A stretch of 6,249 bases of DNA from Acidobacteriaceae bacterium (GTDB taxonomy: Bacteria; Acidobacteriota; Terriglobia; Terriglobales; SbA1): positions 1 to 6,249 of the forward strand of contig JAFAGX010000101.1 of the NCBI GenBank assembly GCA_019237515.1. Direction: 5' to 3'. The translations under genes and the position numbers were made by a program. Positions 5,622-6,249 of this stretch are shown in pieces; position 1 is the first letter of the stretch, and each line of letters begins with the position of its first letter. A model generated the notes under the pieces. It was not told where the DNA came from, searched no databases, and saw only the letters and a program-made list of their open reading frames with translations.

Positions 5622-6249
5622 ATGCAGCCTTTTAGCAACATCCGGATTCTGCTCCATCGCGCCAAGCGGGCGTCCTCGAACGCGCCAGTCTTCACATCGT
5701 CCAGTCCCTCTCAACCAAAGAAGCGGTTCGCGGGTGTCGTTACGGCACTGCTCGGGATCGCTGTAGCTTGCATGCTCGTGCCCAGTCCTGTCCGTGCAGC
5801 CACACCGGACTCACCACAGCCCGACGCCGCAACTGTCGCAAGAGCTCAGGAAGCGTTTATCAAGCACATGTCCGCGCACCGGCCGCTGGTGCGCGTCAGC
5901 AAGCCGGGGGCAGAGGCGGTCACCAGAGGAGGCATCACGTCGGCGGCTTCGTTAAACTGGTCGGGATTCGCCGACATTGAGGGCGGCTCGAAGACTATCT
6001 CGTCGGTCAGTGGCGAGTGGGTGATCCCGTACGTGCAGTGCCCCAGCGGCAACTATAAATACACGGGCGCCTACACCGTGAACTGGGTCGGCATTGACGG
6101 CGCCACCAACGGAACCGTGGAGCAGCTAGGCTCTGGCACGCAATGCTTCGAGGGGGTCGAGTACTACTACGTTTGGTACGAGATGTTCCCGGCCGGAACC
6201 GTCATTGAGGGCACGCAGGCCTGCATCAACAAGAACGTCAACTGCCCGC
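5622..6249 (+). CDS. Secreted G1 family (eqolisin-type glutamic) peptidase precursor, N-terminal part
   Basis: The first 209 residues of a probable secreted acid endopeptidase of MEROPS family G1, whose members use a Gln/Glu catalytic pair and work at low pH. Residues 1-35 are a long basic, Ser-rich n-region, 36-53 the hydrophobic signal core, with likely cleavage after VRA (59). Residues about 60-110 look like a propeptide. The mature fold begins at LNWSGF (111-116), followed by VSGEWVIP (129-136), NWVGIDG (154-160), VEQLG with Q168, the expected catalytic glutamine, and WYEMFP (185-190) with conserved E187. The catalytic glutamate expected in the C-terminal part lies beyond the window, so completeness of the active site cannot be judged. 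Cysteines 140, 175, 201 and 208 could form disulfides outside the cytoplasm. The start is supported by AGGAG at 5611-5615. The gene probably has its own promoter and is not obviously tied to the upstream membrane genes. Family assignment rests on motif recognition. Confidence 0.87.
   Translation, partial: MQPFSNIRILLHRAKRASSNAPVFTSSSPSQPKKRFAGVVTALLGIAVACMLVPSPVRAATPDSPQPDAATVARAQEAFIKHMSAHRPLVRVSKPGAEAVTRGGITSAASLNWSGFADIEGGSKTISSVSGEWVIPYVQCPSGNYKYTGAYTVNWVGIDGATNGTVEQLGSGTQCFEGVEYYYVWYEMFPAGTVIEGTQACINKNVNCP

Noticed and set aside
5787..5801. Lipoprotein signal (Cys50 in the signal-peptide core of the G1 peptidase)
   Set aside because: The residues before Cys50 (AVA) do not fit the lipobox, which needs Leu/Val/Ile at -3, and a better signal peptidase I site (VRA) follows at residue 59.
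5768..6052. Short frames overlapping the G1 peptidase on both strands
   Set aside because: The G1 frame carries a coherent signal peptide and family motifs; the overlapping frames do not.

Overview
The window looks like chromosomal DNA of an Acidobacteriota member, probably of the Terriglobia (Koribacter/Solibacter-like) type. This is judged from protein style only: an Oar-like TonB-dependent receptor with an N-terminal carboxypeptidase-regulatory-like domain, a type II NADH dehydrogenase, a large GT-C-like membrane protein and a secreted G1 (glutamic) peptidase. No rRNA or other taxonomic marker is present, so the assignment is an inference.

Layout: (1) 1-1419, minus strand: the N-terminal 473 residues of an Oar-type TonB-dependent receptor; the rest of the barrel lies beyond the left edge. 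(2) 1420-1697: a 278-bp intergenic leader with a weak promoter candidate and a small repeat cluster. (3) 1698-3008, minus: a complete type II NADH:quinone oxidoreductase. (4) 3009-3076: a short divergent intergenic region dominated by a perfect 10-bp-arm inverted repeat (3022-3047), the clearest regulatory signal in the window. (5) 3077-3769, plus: a small integral membrane protein of the CPBP/Rce1-like (Abi) superfamily whose motif 1 and final Asn are replaced. (6) 3832-5463, plus: a 543-residue polytopic membrane protein with a GT-C glycosyltransferase-like layout and a conserved C-terminal extramembrane domain, apparently starting at TTG. (7) 5464-5621: intergenic region with a good promoter candidate. 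(8) 5622 to the right edge, plus: the first 209 residues of a secreted eqolisin-type (G1) peptidase precursor, truncated by the window end.

How the genes may work together: all five products act at or outside the cytoplasmic membrane, but they are not an obvious single pathway. The NADH dehydrogenase feeds electrons into the quinone pool; the receptor handles uptake or surface function at the outer membrane; the G1 peptidase is a probable secreted acid protease suited to an acidic environment. The CPBP-like gene and the 543-residue gene are co-directional with a 62-bp gap and may be co-transcribed. The divergent pair (NADH dehydrogenase / CPBP-like) may share one regulator acting on the inverted repeat. 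No CRISPR array, insertion sequence, tRNA or rRNA was seen.
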